64,000 nt of DNA, from contig NZ_JAUSVL010000001.1 of NCBI RefSeq assembly GCF_030814695.1, positions 3,384,227 to 3,448,226 on the forward strand. The letters are read 5' to 3'. How positions within the stretch are numbered: the first letter of the stretch is position 1; each line of letters begins with the position of its first letter. Shown here in pieces: positions 8,500 through 17,672 of the stretch. The DNA is from Oligosphaera ethanolica. GTDB taxonomy: Bacteria; Verrucomicrobiota; Lentisphaeria; Oligosphaerales; Oligosphaeraceae. Position numbers and translations under genes: made by a program. Under the pieces are notes generated by a model that worked only from the letters and a program-made list of their open reading frames with translations, had not been told where the DNA came from and did no database searches.

Positions 8500-9447
8500 T
8501 CAGGATTTTGCCTGATGGACGCCCGTGTAATACCATTCGCTGTCCTTGCGTTGTTCGACGATCTGGCCGGTACGCAGGAGCTTGCCGATGTATTTTGACG
8601 CTTCGTTGCGATGGAGGCCGAATACCGCGCAAAGTTGACCAAGTGTGCAGGGCCGGCGTTGCAAGGTGACGAGGACGTCCGCTTCCGTGGCCTGGACCTG
8701 CGAGGAGTGGTCGCTACTGAATTCGGCAATGGGGTCCGCCTTGGTCTCAAAGAGCTCGGCAAGGCGCAACAGCTGTTCTTTGGGCACTGGCCGGGCAAAG
8801 TCCTCACAGGGCGGGCGCACGGCCGTGTTGAGCTGAATCTTGTCTGGCGCAATGGACGCTGCCAGCTTGGCGATTTTGCGGACATCGTCGGGGGCGGTAT
8901 TGATGCCCCAGGCGAGGAAGACCTCGAGCCATATCTGGTTATTGCAGATTTGGCGCAGGTCCTGCATGCCCTTGATCAGCTCGGAGAATTGCACGCCGTC
9001 CACGGGGCGGTTCATTACGTCGAGGGACTGCTGGTCCCACGCGCTCAGTGAGAGCTTGATGACATCGGCCTTTGCGGCCTGCAGACGGACGTCGTCGTGA
9101 ATCAGCTGGGTGCCGTTGGTCAGCAGGGCGACGGGAATCTTGCACTCGCGGTGCACGACGTCGATGATCTGTCCAAAGGCGCTGTTGAGTGTCGGTTCGC
9201 CGCTGCCAGCCAGACTGATAAAATCGGCCGCGGTGTCATTTTTCAGCCAGTCGGCCAGTTCCGTCAGTACCTCTTGGGCGGGGACGTACTCGGTGGCGAT
9301 GGCTGTTTTGTTCGTTGTGCGGCCGAGTTGGCAGAAGATGCAGTCGAAACTGCAGGTTTTGAATGGCGTCAGGTCGATGCCCAGCGAGCGTCCGAATCGT
9401 CGCGAGGGCACCGGCCCGAACAGGTGACGGTAGCTCGTTTTGCTCAT
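8500..9447 (-). CDS. Radical SAM protein with C-terminal winged helix
   Basis: Radical SAM enzyme of the COG0731-like group, 315 residues. The motif FGPVPSRRFGRSLGIDLTP precedes the cluster-binding motif C-SFD-C-IF-C at about residues 33-40 (C-x3-C-x2-C), which binds the 4Fe-4S cluster used to cleave S-adenosylmethionine. SGEPTLN at about 102 is the usual SAM-binding strand. The C-terminal 60 residues (ADVLVTLQRRPCTLGQLCAVFGLHRNEA) look like a winged helix-turn-helix, so the protein may bind nucleic acid. The ATG at 9447 follows GAGGG. The wider family includes wybutosine-synthesis-like enzymes, but the substrate here is unknown. Stands alone on the minus strand. Confidence 0.85.
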   Translation of the reverse strand: MSKTSYRHLFGPVPSRRFGRSLGIDLTPFKTCSFDCIFCQLGRTTNKTAIATEYVPAQEVLTELADWLKNDTAADFISLAGSGEPTLNSAFGQIIDVVHRECKIPVALLTNGTQLIHDDVRLQAAKADVIKLSLSAWDQQSLDVMNRPVDGVQFSELIKGMQDLRQICNNQIWLEVFLAWGINTAPDDVRKIAKLAASIAPDKIQLNTAVRPPCEDFARPVPKEQLLRLAELFETKADPIAEFSSDHSSQVQATEADVLVTLQRRPCTLGQLCAVFGLHRNEASKYIGKLLRTGQIVEQRKDSEWYYTGVHQAKS

Positions 9448-10161
9448 AGGGCCCTCGTCATGGTTGTGCCCGTTCTGTTGGGGTTGCCGTGCGGAGTTTG
9501 TGACTCGGCGGCGCGATGGCCCGCATGGCTACGCAGCAGCGTGGGAATACGCGTCGCTGCTAGTCTGGAGTGCCTAAGACCCCGTTGTTACCAGTGAATT
9601 AGCAGAGTACATGCCAAGTTGCCTTGAAGAGCGTGGGAGGGGGCAAATGAAAAACGGCGTTGGTGAACGTGCAAAATGCATGGGTGATAGTGGTGCAATA
9701 GTGCAAAAAGCATGAGAATAATACGCCGCTGCCAACTGACAGTCTTGCTGTATGCGTGTTAACTCGGGGGCATATCGTCGTGTCCGCGCCATTCTTTATA
9801 TCTGTGTGGCCGCCGCCGCTAGGTGTTGCCAGTTGGCTCTCTGACGCCTGGAATGGTCAGTGCGTGCTTGTTTGTGTAGGCGTGTGTAGAGGCGGATCGC
9901 TGTTGATTTATATCGTTTGTCTGGTGATCTGGCTTTTTGGGGATTATGGGTGTGTAGCCTGTGTGGCGTCAGCCGAGGTGTGATGGCGGTGTGCTATCGT
10001 CAGCCGTTGGCTATGGCATACTTCATGCTGATAGTGTCAAGTCGCACGGGTGTTGACAATCCTGCCTGGATTGACGTAGAAGTAGATACAGTAATCAGTG
10101 TGGCCCAGTTGTGGCAAGCTGTGTTGCGCTTCGACCATTGAGAAAAGAAAGAGGGTTTTCC
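9448..10161. other. 714-base stretch without a recognisable gene
   Basis: Open frames here are short, lack ribosome-binding sites and translate to Trp/Cys/Val-rich sequence. A TTGACA box occurs at 10053-10058 upstream of the Mrp gene, but no convincing -10 box follows at the right distance. Probably the regulatory region of the Mrp operon plus decayed DNA. Confidence 0.4.
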
Positions 10162-11019
10162 ATGAGTATCAAGAAGGAATCAAGTTGTGGCGCTGGCGAG
10201 CAGAGCGCGGACAAGCAGGCCGAGCAGCAGGCGTTGGACGCGCGCATGGGGCATATTCGGCAGAAGATTCTGGTGTTGTCAGGCAAAGGCGGCGTGGGCA
10301 AGAGCACGGTAGCGGTCAATTTGGCCATGGCTTTGGCGCAGTCGGGAAAGCAAGTCGGTCTGCTGGATGTGGATTTGCACGGCCCCAGTGTGGCCAAGAT
10401 ACTAGGATTGGACGGCCAGCAGTTGGGCATCGCTGCCGATGGCGGCATTGAGCCCTTGGCGTACACTGCCAATCTCAAGGTGCTGTCAATAGCCTTTATG
10501 CTTGCGAGCAAGAATGACGCCGTGGTTTGGCGTGGGCCCATGAAGTACAATGTGATCCGGCAGTTTTTGAAGGACGTCGTGTGGGGATATCTGGACTATC
10601 TGATCATTGATTCACCGCCGGGGACGGGCGACGAGCCTCTGTCGGTGGCGCAGATGGTGGGCAAAGGCGCGGCGGCGGTGGTGGTGACCACGCCTCAGGA
10701 TGTGGCGGTGGCTGATGTGCGCCGAAGCGTTTCTTTCTGCAAGATGTTGGATTTGCCGGTGCTGGGCATACTTGAAAACATGAGCGGTATGCTCTGTCCG
10801 CATTGCGGCAAGGTGATTGATGTTTTCAAGACCGGCGGCGGTGAAGCATTAGCCAAAGAAATGGCCGTGCCATTTTTGGGCCGCGTGCCCCTTGATCCCG
10901 CTGTCGTCATTTCCGGTGATAGCGGCTCGCCCTTTGTTGATTCCATGCCTGACGGCGCGGCTGCCCACGCTTTTGCTGCCGCTGTTGCGTGCATACTCAG
11001 TGGCTCGGAACAGAAATGA
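10162..11019 (+). CDS. Mrp/NBP35-family Fe-S cluster carrier ATPase
   Basis: P-loop ATPase of the Mrp/ApbC (NBP35) family that binds and transfers iron-sulfur clusters in the cytoplasm, 285 residues. The deviant Walker A motif GKGGVGKST is at about residues 41-49, the DVDLHGPS switch region at about 71-78 and DSPPGTGDEPL at about 150. The cluster-binding C-x2-C pair lies at about 212-215 in MLCPHCGK. The ATG at 10162 is chosen over an upstream in-frame ATG because GAAAGAGGG precedes it at a suitable distance. The stop overlaps the start of the thioesterase gene (ATGA), so the two are translationally coupled. Confidence 0.93.
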   Translation: MSIKKESSCGAGEQSADKQAEQQALDARMGHIRQKILVLSGKGGVGKSTVAVNLAMALAQSGKQVGLLDVDLHGPSVAKILGLDGQQLGIAADGGIEPLAYTANLKVLSIAFMLASKNDAVVWRGPMKYNVIRQFLKDVVWGYLDYLIIDSPPGTGDEPLSVAQMVGKGAAAVVVTTPQDVAVADVRRSVSFCKMLDLPVLGILENMSGMLCPHCGKVIDVFKTGGGEALAKEMAVPFLGRVPLDPAVVISGDSGSPFVDSMPDGAAAHAFAAAVACILSGSEQK

Positions 11020-11477
11020 TGCTCGTGGATTCCAGTTATCACGCGGATGAGCGGGCTGCGGCCATGTCTCCGCGACATGGCCATCAGGTCCATCAGCATT
11101 GTTTTGCCTGTGGCGACGCGCCGGGTGGACTCGGACTGCGGTTCACGGCGACCAACGATGGCGCCGTCGAGGCCACTTTTTCTTGCGCCGCGCGTTATCA
11201 GGGCTACGACGATATGCTCCATGGCGGGGTTATTTCGACCCTGCTTGACGCGGCGATGACGCACTGCCTGCTCGCCGCTGGCGTGGTGGCGGTGACGACA
11301 GAGCTGGTGGTTAAATTCCGCCGGCCACTGCGACCGGGTATTGACGCACGAATATCGGCCGTCATCAAAAAGAACTACAATCGCCTCTACCTCACGGCAG
11401 CCCAAGTGACGCAGGAAAATCGGGTTGTCGCCAAAGCCGATGGCAAGTTCTTTGCCGGCAGTCATGACAACGAATAG
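11016..11477 (+). CDS. PaaI-family hotdog thioesterase
   Basis: Small acyl-CoA thioesterase-like hotdog protein, 153 residues, the usual length for the family. The N-terminal HCFACGDAPGGLGLRF is the common start of one PaaI-like subgroup, and DDMLHGGVISTLLDAAMTH holds the HGG motif and the acidic helix residue expected at the active site. The C-terminal strand KFRRPLRPG fits the family. Its start overlaps the Mrp stop (ATGA), so the pair is one transcript. Why an Fe-S carrier is coupled to a thioesterase is not clear from sequence. Confidence 0.88.
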   Translation: MMLVDSSYHADERAAAMSPRHGHQVHQHCFACGDAPGGLGLRFTATNDGAVEATFSCAARYQGYDDMLHGGVISTLLDAAMTHCLLAAGVVAVTTELVVKFRRPLRPGIDARISAVIKKNYNRLYLTAAQVTQENRVVAKADGKFFAGSHDNE

Positions 11478-11675
11478 GACGCCAGAGGAGATTTGCCCCG
11501 GGTATAGCCGGGCTGTTTTCAAGGCGTTGTGGCGTAGTCACCGGCCAAGGGCGGCGGGAGTCCGCCATGGATAATTTGATCGGCAATGATCGTATCAGCG
11601 TTTTTTTTTCGCCCTCACGCGGGGACATTCGGCCAAATGTACCTAGGTCAGTAACAAGCAAGAAGGAGATTGCGC

Positions 11676-12080
11676 ATGGACGGCTACAGTTCGGTGATGA
11701 AAGCGATGGACTTGGAGTTTTTTGGTGGTGGCAGGCACAAAATCCAGCCGGGTGCGTTTCTCGGCCAAGCCAGTGCGCTGATGCTGGACGTCCGTTCAGC
11801 GGAGGAAGTTGCGACGCTTTCGTTTGGTTTGTCCTATCACCTGCCAGTTTTGCACATCCCGATCAATGAAATCCCTGATCGCTGGTCAGAGATCCCCAAG
11901 GATAAACTGGTTGGCGTATTCTGTTCATCAGGCACTCGTTCGGCGATGGTGTATTTGTACTTGCAGGCGCATGGCCTTGAGCAGGTGAGGATCATTGAAG
12001 GCGCGTATGCTGAAATGGCTGATGAGCTTAAGCCGGGCAAACTCCTCAAACATCTTACAACAGCGAGGCGCGACGCATGA
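11676..12080 (+). CDS. Rhodanese-domain protein
   Basis: Single rhodanese domain protein of 134 residues that carries sulfane sulfur on a cysteine. The active-site loop CSSGTRS starts at about residue 83 (C-x4-R), and MLDVRSAEEVATLSF and IPINEIPDRW are the usual rhodanese strands and helix. A 30-residue N-terminal extension precedes the domain. The ATG at 11676 follows AAGGAG with eight bases between. The stop overlaps the ATG of the next gene (ATGA), so it is coupled to a sulfite/sulfur-anion transporter, suggesting a shared role in sulfur handling. Confidence 0.9.
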   Translation: MDGYSSVMKAMDLEFFGGGRHKIQPGAFLGQASALMLDVRSAEEVATLSFGLSYHLPVLHIPINEIPDRWSEIPKDKLVGVFCSSGTRSAMVYLYLQAHGLEQVRIIEGAYAEMADELKPGKLLKHLTTARRDA

Positions 12081-12868
12081 ACATCGTCATTCTCTGTCTG
12101 GTTGTCATGGCCATTGCCGTGCTGATGACCATGACGGGCCGTGGCGGCGGCAATTTTTATGTTCTGGTTTTGGTGGCGGCGGGCCAGGTCATGCATCAGG
12201 CCGCGGCGTCATCGCAGTTCATTTTGATGCTTACTGCGATCGCTGGCACGATCATTTTTCAGAAGAACAAGGCGGTTGACTGGAAGCTCGCGCTGGTGAT
12301 AGACCCGCCGACGGACATCATGGCCTTTGTCGGTGGCTATTTTTCCAGCTATGCAAGCAATGTGTCCCTCAAACTGGTGTTGGCGGGTTTTCTGGTCTTG
12401 GCTGGTTTTCTCATGCTCGTCAAAGTCAAGGACCGGCCGCTGCAGACGGCAAAGAAGCTGGGCTATTGGCGGCGGGAGTTTCAAGGCCAGAGTTATGTGG
12501 TGAACCTGTGGTACACCATACCCATTACCGCGTTGGCGGGGCTGGCCGCTGGTGCGGTGGGGATATCCTGCGGGTCATTCAAGGTGCCACTGATGGTGCT
12601 TCTTTGTGGCGTGCCCATGCGCATTGCGGTGGGGACGTCCTCGGCGATGGTCGCCACCACGGCCATCATGGGCTTCGCCGGCCATGCGACCCAAGGCCAT
12701 TTTGTCGCATCGTCTGCGCTGCCGATAGCTCTGTGCGCCGTTGTCGGCGGCCTCATCGGTGGCAAACTTGCCATAAAGACCAATTCCGCCAAATTGAAAA
12801 AGATATTTGCCTACACGACATTGGCCGCCGCTCTCTTCATGTTCTTCAATGCTCTTTGGGGAAAATAG
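12077..12868 (+). CDS. TauE/SafE-family transporter
   Basis: Membrane protein of 263 residues with about eight hydrophobic segments, in the TauE/SafE (former DUF81) family that exports sulfite or related organosulfur anions. The duplicated Gly-rich motif is seen as AAGAVGISCGSFKVPLM and GVPMRIAVGTSSAM, the latter being the family's conserved P-x2-A-x-GTS pattern. It starts inside the rhodanese stop (ATGA). Rhodanese plus TauE pairs are common in bacteria and suggest disposal of sulfite or thiosulfate-derived products. Substrate is inferred, not shown. Confidence 0.85.
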   Translation: MNIVILCLVVMAIAVLMTMTGRGGGNFYVLVLVAAGQVMHQAAASSQFILMLTAIAGTIIFQKNKAVDWKLALVIDPPTDIMAFVGGYFSSYASNVSLKLVLAGFLVLAGFLMLVKVKDRPLQTAKKLGYWRREFQGQSYVVNLWYTIPITALAGLAAGAVGISCGSFKVPLMVLLCGVPMRIAVGTSSAMVATTAIMGFAGHATQGHFVASSALPIALCAVVGGLIGGKLAIKTNSAKLKKIFAYTTLAAALFMFFNALWGK

Positions 12869-13049
12869 GCTGCGGCGGTGGCGACTTGCAACCGGTGGGT
12901 TGGCGAGTCGCCCGGCGCTGTGTTCACAATTTCCACGGCCCGCACGTGGTTTTTTGCCGGTGGTCTGACTATGGTATGCCGTCGGGGGGGGGGATTGATG
13001 ATCATCACGGCTTTTCTGAAAGTGCCTGTAGATGAAAGCGAGGTGCGGC

Positions 13050-16000
13050 ATGAGGTGGACCGGTCTGGCAATGGCGATGGTGGGCTGCGTGCTGCTGGCA
13101 CAGGCACAGGCACAGGCACAGGCGGAGGCGGAGGCACAGACACAGGCACAGGCGCAAGCGCAGGCGGCAGGGGGTGACCCGGCGCTCTTGGGGCATTGGC
13201 CATTTGAGGAGGGCTACGGCATTTTCAGCGCCGACAAGGGGCCGCATGGCCGCGACGCGATGCTGCATGGCGCGTCGTGGGCTGCCGGCGGCTTCGGCAA
13301 GGCTTTGCGCTGTGATGGCGAGAACTCCTTCGCGTCGCTGCCGCCCATGCCCGAGCTGGATGGCTCGGATGAGCTGAGTTTGTCGCTGTGGGTGTATTGG
13401 GAAGGCAGCGGGCGCTATCCGAATATCTTGAGCGCGGGGTGGAATCCCGGCGGCTTCATGATTTTCGTGGCCGACGACTATTGCAGTTTCCGCATGGGCC
13501 GGCCTGGCCATCGCGCAAATGTCCCCGGCGAGGACTGGCGAGAGATTGAGGCACCGATTGTGCGCGGTTTGCCCAAAGACCGCTGGGTGCATATTGGCGT
13601 GAGCTTCAGCCGGCCGGATATCCGGACATACCTCAATGGCAAGCCCGTCGGCAGCGCCCAATGGGACTATCCCGTGGCTACCGGCGGCGATATTCTGCTG
13701 GGCCGCTGGGCCGGCAATACGACCCATCGGGGGCTGATCGACGACCTTCGCATCTACAAACGTGCGCTAAGTGGCGACGAAATGGCCGAACTGGCGGACT
13801 GGACGTCACACGCGCAGAGCGGCTACGACATCGCCGAGGACCATCCCGCCGTGCCGGAAGTTGCCCGCTGGGAGACCAGCGACGCCACATTTGTGGTTGG
13901 CGAAGACGGCCAGCTGCATTCCTGCCGCCTCAAAGCCACGGCCGTCAGTGCTGAACGGGAACTGCTCAGCGCGCCGGCGCCCTTGGGCTGTTTGGGCATG
14001 GAGGGCGGACAGATGCTCTTTGGCCGCCGGGCCAGCGTGGACGACGCGGGCCGCCTGCTCATCAGCTTCAATCGCCAGGGCGGCCATGTGCGCCTGGCGC
14101 CGCGCGTTGAAGCCGATTATGTCGTTTTGACGGTGGACGAAGTGACCGTGCCCGATGTCCGCAGCGTGTATTTCTGCCGGCTGTCAACGGTGATGGACCG
14201 CTATGTCGGCGCCATGGCCGGCCTGATATCCGATGACGACGCGGGGTTGTGCCTGCGCAGTCTGTCCCTGGGCGTCGATACGCGTTTTGCGCAGAAGCCG
14301 CCACAGCTGCAGGCGTGGACGACGGCCGAGCATGGCCTCTGCGGCCACAGCGTGGCTTTGCTCGCGGCGCCACGCGCGCGCTTGCGGCCATTGTTGCAGG
14401 GCCTGGCCGAACGCGAGGCCGTGCCGCGTTCTGCGCATGGCGGCCCTTTTGCGGCGGCTTCGCCGGCCACGCGTGGGTCGTATCTTTTTGCCGACCTGGC
14501 GGCATCGCAGACGGACGACTGGATTGAGTTGGCGCGCCGCGGCGGTTTCATGTTCATCCATCTCCACGGCTGGTGGCGCACACTCGGCCATTACGATGTC
14601 AACCGCGGTTATTATCCGGGCGGTCTGGAGGAGATGAAAGCGGTGGTGGCGAATATCCATGCGGCGGGTTTGCGGGCGGGCATTCACACCCTCACGGCCT
14701 GCATCGACCCCCGTGATTCCTGGGTGACGCCGCGGCCGTCGCCGGATTTGATAGCCAGCGCGCGCTATACACTGGCGCGGCCCTTTGGCGCCGAAGACCG
14801 CACGCTTTATGTGAACGAAAAGCCCGTGCCGGGCCATGAGTTGGTCTGGACCTATTCCAGCAATGGCAATGCCATACGCATCGGCGAGGAGATCATCCGC
14901 TACTCGGCCATAGCCCACGAGCCGCCCTACGCGTTCATGGAGTGCGAGCGGGGCGCCTTCGGCACGGCGGTCGCTGCGCATGAGGCCGGCGCAGCCGCCG
15001 ATTACCTCCAGCAGCGCTATATCGCTTTCTATCCCGAGCCCGACAGCGCCTTGGCCGACGAGCTTGCCGACGCCATCGCCAACGTCTACAACAGCTGCGG
15101 CCTGGACATGCTGTACTTTGATGGCTCAGAGGGCATGCGCAGCCGTTACGGCATTGATACCATGCGTTGGAAAATATTTCAGCGCCTGCAGCCTGGCGGC
15201 GTCACCGAAGCGAGCTGCCACGGCCATAACAACTGGTGGTTCCATTCGCGGCTCGGCGCCTGGGATCATCCCGTATGGGCCATGAAGCAGTTCCATGACG
15301 ACCACATCCGCATCGCCTCGCGCTACCGCCAGACCGACCTCGTCGAGCCCCAGCTGGGCTGGTGGTCGCCGCGCGGGCCGTCGACCATGGCCAGGGGGCA
15401 TTTTGTGGACGAAATGGAGTACTTCGCGGCCAAGAATCTCGCCATGGACGGCCCGATGTCCATTCAAGGCGTCAATGTGTCCCGGCGCCCACCCAACGGT
15501 CGGCAGGAAGACATGTTCACCATCCTGGGCTGGTACGAACGGCTGCGCCTGGCGCGCTATTTTGACGCCGCGACGCTGGCGCGCGTCGCCGAACCCGGGC
15601 GGGATTTCCGCCTGCGCCAGGACGGCGACGGCCAGTGGCGCTTCACGCCCGTAGCGACGGCGGTCCGTCGCCTCACGGGCCTGAAGCCGCAGGGCGTGGC
15701 CTGGACGGCGGCCAATCCTCACGCCGCGCAGCCGTTGCGCGCCCGCATTGAGGCGCTGTACAGCCTGGCGCCGGCGGACGACAAGCTGGGGGCAGTGTTG
15801 ATTGATTTCAGCGATGACGGCGCCAACAAGCTGAGCTGCGCGACGGGCGTGAAGCTGGCGGTCGAGGCCGTGACTGAGGACACACGCGGCGGCGCGCGCA
15901 ATCTGCGGCTGCGGGCGACCAATGAGCGCGAGACGTCCCGTGGTGCCTGGGCCATGCTTGGCCGCAGCTATGGCCATCCCTATCACAGCATGGGCGCTGG

Positions 16001-17579
16001 CCAGGGCGTGGGCTTGTGGGTGAAGGGCGATGGCTCCGGCGCGCTGCTCAATGTGCAGCTGCGCACACCGGCGGTTTATCACGGGGCCATATCGGATCAC
16101 TATGTCGATCTGGATTTCACGGGCTGGCGCTACGTCGAATTGCTGCTGCGCGAGCGTGATTCCGCGCGGCTGACCGATTACGAATGGCCCTACCGCGCCA
16201 GCGGCGGCAGTCATGCGGTGTATCGCAATCCCATCCGCACCAGCGCGCTGTCCGAAATCAACGTCTTTATCAACGAGGTGCCGACAGGCGGCACGGTCGA
16301 TGTGGTGATCAGCCCCATCCTCAGCCTGCCCCTGCGGAAGAATACCCTGAGTGAGCTGTCACTGGCGGTCAATGGCTGGCAGCTGGCATTGCCCTGGGTG
16401 CTGGCAGCCGGTGACTACGTGGAAATCGGGGGCCTGGACGGCGTGGCCTATTACAACGAACGGGGCGAGCTCCAGGATCGCTTCAAGCCCGACGTGCTGC
16501 CAGCACTCGCAGCCGGTGACAATGCCATCACGCTTGCCGCCAAGGGCCTGGACGGCCTGGACACGCGCGCCGAAGTGACGGTCTTCGCCTTGGACGAGCC
16601 TTTCGGGGCAGCAGCCGACGTGATCGACTGGGCCGCGCTGGATCGCGAATACGAGCTGCCGCGCATTGTCACCGCGAAAGACAGCGCCGCCGGGAACGGC
16701 GACAGTTGGGCAATCCGCAGCCGCGCGGGCGCGGCGCGGCCGCGCTTGGAGATCGAACTTGAGGCGCTGGCGGTCGGCGATGCACGCGACGCCCACGACG
16801 CGGCGGGCGCGCTGCTGGTCGACGTCTGTTCGGCGCTGGCCGAATACCGCCCGTCAGAGCGCAACGACTACGCCAAATTCGCGTTTGACGCGGAGAATCA
16901 AGGCACGGCCAAGCCGGGCGTGACTTTCACGACGACGGCTGCAGAGAGTCCCTATTCCGAGGATGGCGCGCTGTGCTTCACGGCGACGAGTACGCGGCAG
17001 GACAATGGCGGCTGGGCCGCGATCGGCCGGCGTTTTGTGCAGCCGCTGGATTTCAGCGGCGCCAGCGCACTGTCGTTTTGGCTCCATGGCGACGGCGGCA
17101 ACTACGCTTTCAAAGTGCAGCTGCGGGATGTGAATGGCGCTTGGCATGATATGGTAACCCGCGTTGATTTCACCGGCTGGCGGCTGTGCAGTTTCCCGCT
17201 GGACGACGTCAAGCTCGATCTGTGCGCAATCGCGTACATTCTGTACTATTTTAACGCGCTTGGCGGCGGGCGGACTGCGTCGTGCCTGGTGGACGACGTA
17301 AAAGTCGTGTCGGCGGCGTATTACTTGGACACGCCGGTGCTGACACTTGCCGGCCAGGACTACGCGTTTCCGGCGCGACTCGCAGCCGGCCAGCGCCTGC
17401 GCTGCCGGGACGGCCGGCATTGGCAGCTGCTGAATGCCCACGGCCAGGAAATGGCGTCTGGCGACCTGCCGGCGGCGATGCCGCCGTTGCCGCCCGGCGA
17501 GTCGATGCTGCGTCTAGCGGTGAAAAATGCCGGTGGCAAGGACTTCAAGCTCCTGCTTCGGGCAGTGAAGTTATATTGA
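13050..17579 (+). CDS. Giant secreted LamG / TIM-barrel / carbohydrate-binding protein
   Basis: A 1509-residue secreted protein. A signal peptide (MRWTGLAMAMVGCVLLAQA) runs into a low-complexity Gln-Ala/Glu-Ala tract. Residues about 45-240 form a LamG-like jelly roll (GHWPFEEGYG, LSLWVYWEGSG, IDDLRIYKRALS). Residues about 470-830 resemble a glycosidase TIM barrel: GLRAGIHTLTACIDPRDSW, then DMLYFDGSEG with a likely catalytic Asp at about 691. Two similar beta-sandwich modules follow at about 917-1090 and 1273-1423, each with GLWVKGDGS- or SFWLHGDGG-type and DFTGWR motifs, like CBM11-type binding domains. The ATG at 13050 is preferred to that at 13032 because GAGGT precedes it. Probably a polysaccharide-degrading enzyme; I cannot name a glycoside hydrolase family. 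Confidence 0.75.
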   Translation: MRWTGLAMAMVGCVLLAQAQAQAQAEAEAQTQAQAQAQAAGGDPALLGHWPFEEGYGIFSADKGPHGRDAMLHGASWAAGGFGKALRCDGENSFASLPPMPELDGSDELSLSLWVYWEGSGRYPNILSAGWNPGGFMIFVADDYCSFRMGRPGHRANVPGEDWREIEAPIVRGLPKDRWVHIGVSFSRPDIRTYLNGKPVGSAQWDYPVATGGDILLGRWAGNTTHRGLIDDLRIYKRALSGDEMAELADWTSHAQSGYDIAEDHPAVPEVARWETSDATFVVGEDGQLHSCRLKATAVSAERELLSAPAPLGCLGMEGGQMLFGRRASVDDAGRLLISFNRQGGHVRLAPRVEADYVVLTVDEVTVPDVRSVYFCRLSTVMDRYVGAMAGLISDDDAGLCLRSLSLGVDTRFAQKPPQLQAWTTAEHGLCGHSVALLAAPRARLRPLLQGLAEREAVPRSAHGGPFAAASPATRGSYLFADLAASQTDDWIELARRGGFMFIHLHGWWRTLGHYDVNRGYYPGGLEEMKAVVANIHAAGLRAGIHTLTACIDPRDSWVTPRPSPDLIASARYTLARPFGAEDRTLYVNEKPVPGHELVWTYSSNGNAIRIGEEIIRYSAIAHEPPYAFMECERGAFGTAVAAHEAGAAADYLQQRYIAFYPEPDSALADELADAIANVYNSCGLDMLYFDGSEGMRSRYGIDTMRWKIFQRLQPGGVTEASCHGHNNWWFHSRLGAWDHPVWAMKQFHDDHIRIASRYRQTDLVEPQLGWWSPRGPSTMARGHFVDEMEYFAAKNLAMDGPMSIQGVNVSRRPPNGRQEDMFTILGWYERLRLARYFDAATLARVAEPGRDFRLRQDGDGQWRFTPVATAVRRLTGLKPQGVAWTAANPHAAQPLRARIEALYSLAPADDKLGAVLIDFSDDGANKLSCATGVKLAVEAVTEDTRGGARNLRLRATNERETSRGAWAMLGRSYGHPYHSMGAGQGVGLWVKGDGSGALLNVQLRTPAVYHGAISDHYVDLDFTGWRYVELLLRERDSARLTDYEWPYRASGGSHAVYRNPIRTSALSEINVFINEVPTGGTVDVVISPILSLPLRKNTLSELSLAVNGWQLALPWVLAAGDYVEIGGLDGVAYYNERGELQDRFKPDVLPALAAGDNAITLAAKGLDGLDTRAEVTVFALDEPFGAAADVIDWAALDREYELPRIVTAKDSAAGNGDSWAIRSRAGAARPRLEIELEALAVGDARDAHDAAGALLVDVCSALAEYRPSERNDYAKFAFDAENQGTAKPGVTFTTTAAESPYSEDGALCFTATSTRQDNGGWAAIGRRFVQPLDFSGASALSFWLHGDGGNYAFKVQLRDVNGAWHDMVTRVDFTGWRLCSFPLDDVKLDLCAIAYILYYFNALGGGRTASCLVDDVKVVSAAYYLDTPVLTLAGQDYAFPARLAAGQRLRCRDGRHWQLLNAHGQEMASGDLPAAMPPLPPGESMLRLAVKNAGGKDFKLLLRAVKLY

Positions 17580-17672
17580 GCGCGCGCTGGCGCCGGCCCG
17601 TGCCGGCTGGCACGGGCGTTGATTTTGGCTGCTGAATGGTGCTGACTGATTGTAATGGAGAAGGACATACGC

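Noticed and set aside
9756..9983. Small hydrophobic open frame upstream of the Mrp gene
   Set aside because: No ribosome-binding site, Trp/Cys-rich, no recognisable pattern.
15126..16214. Minus-strand open frame of ~362 codons
   Set aside because: Antisense to the LamG/TIM-barrel gene; no family features.
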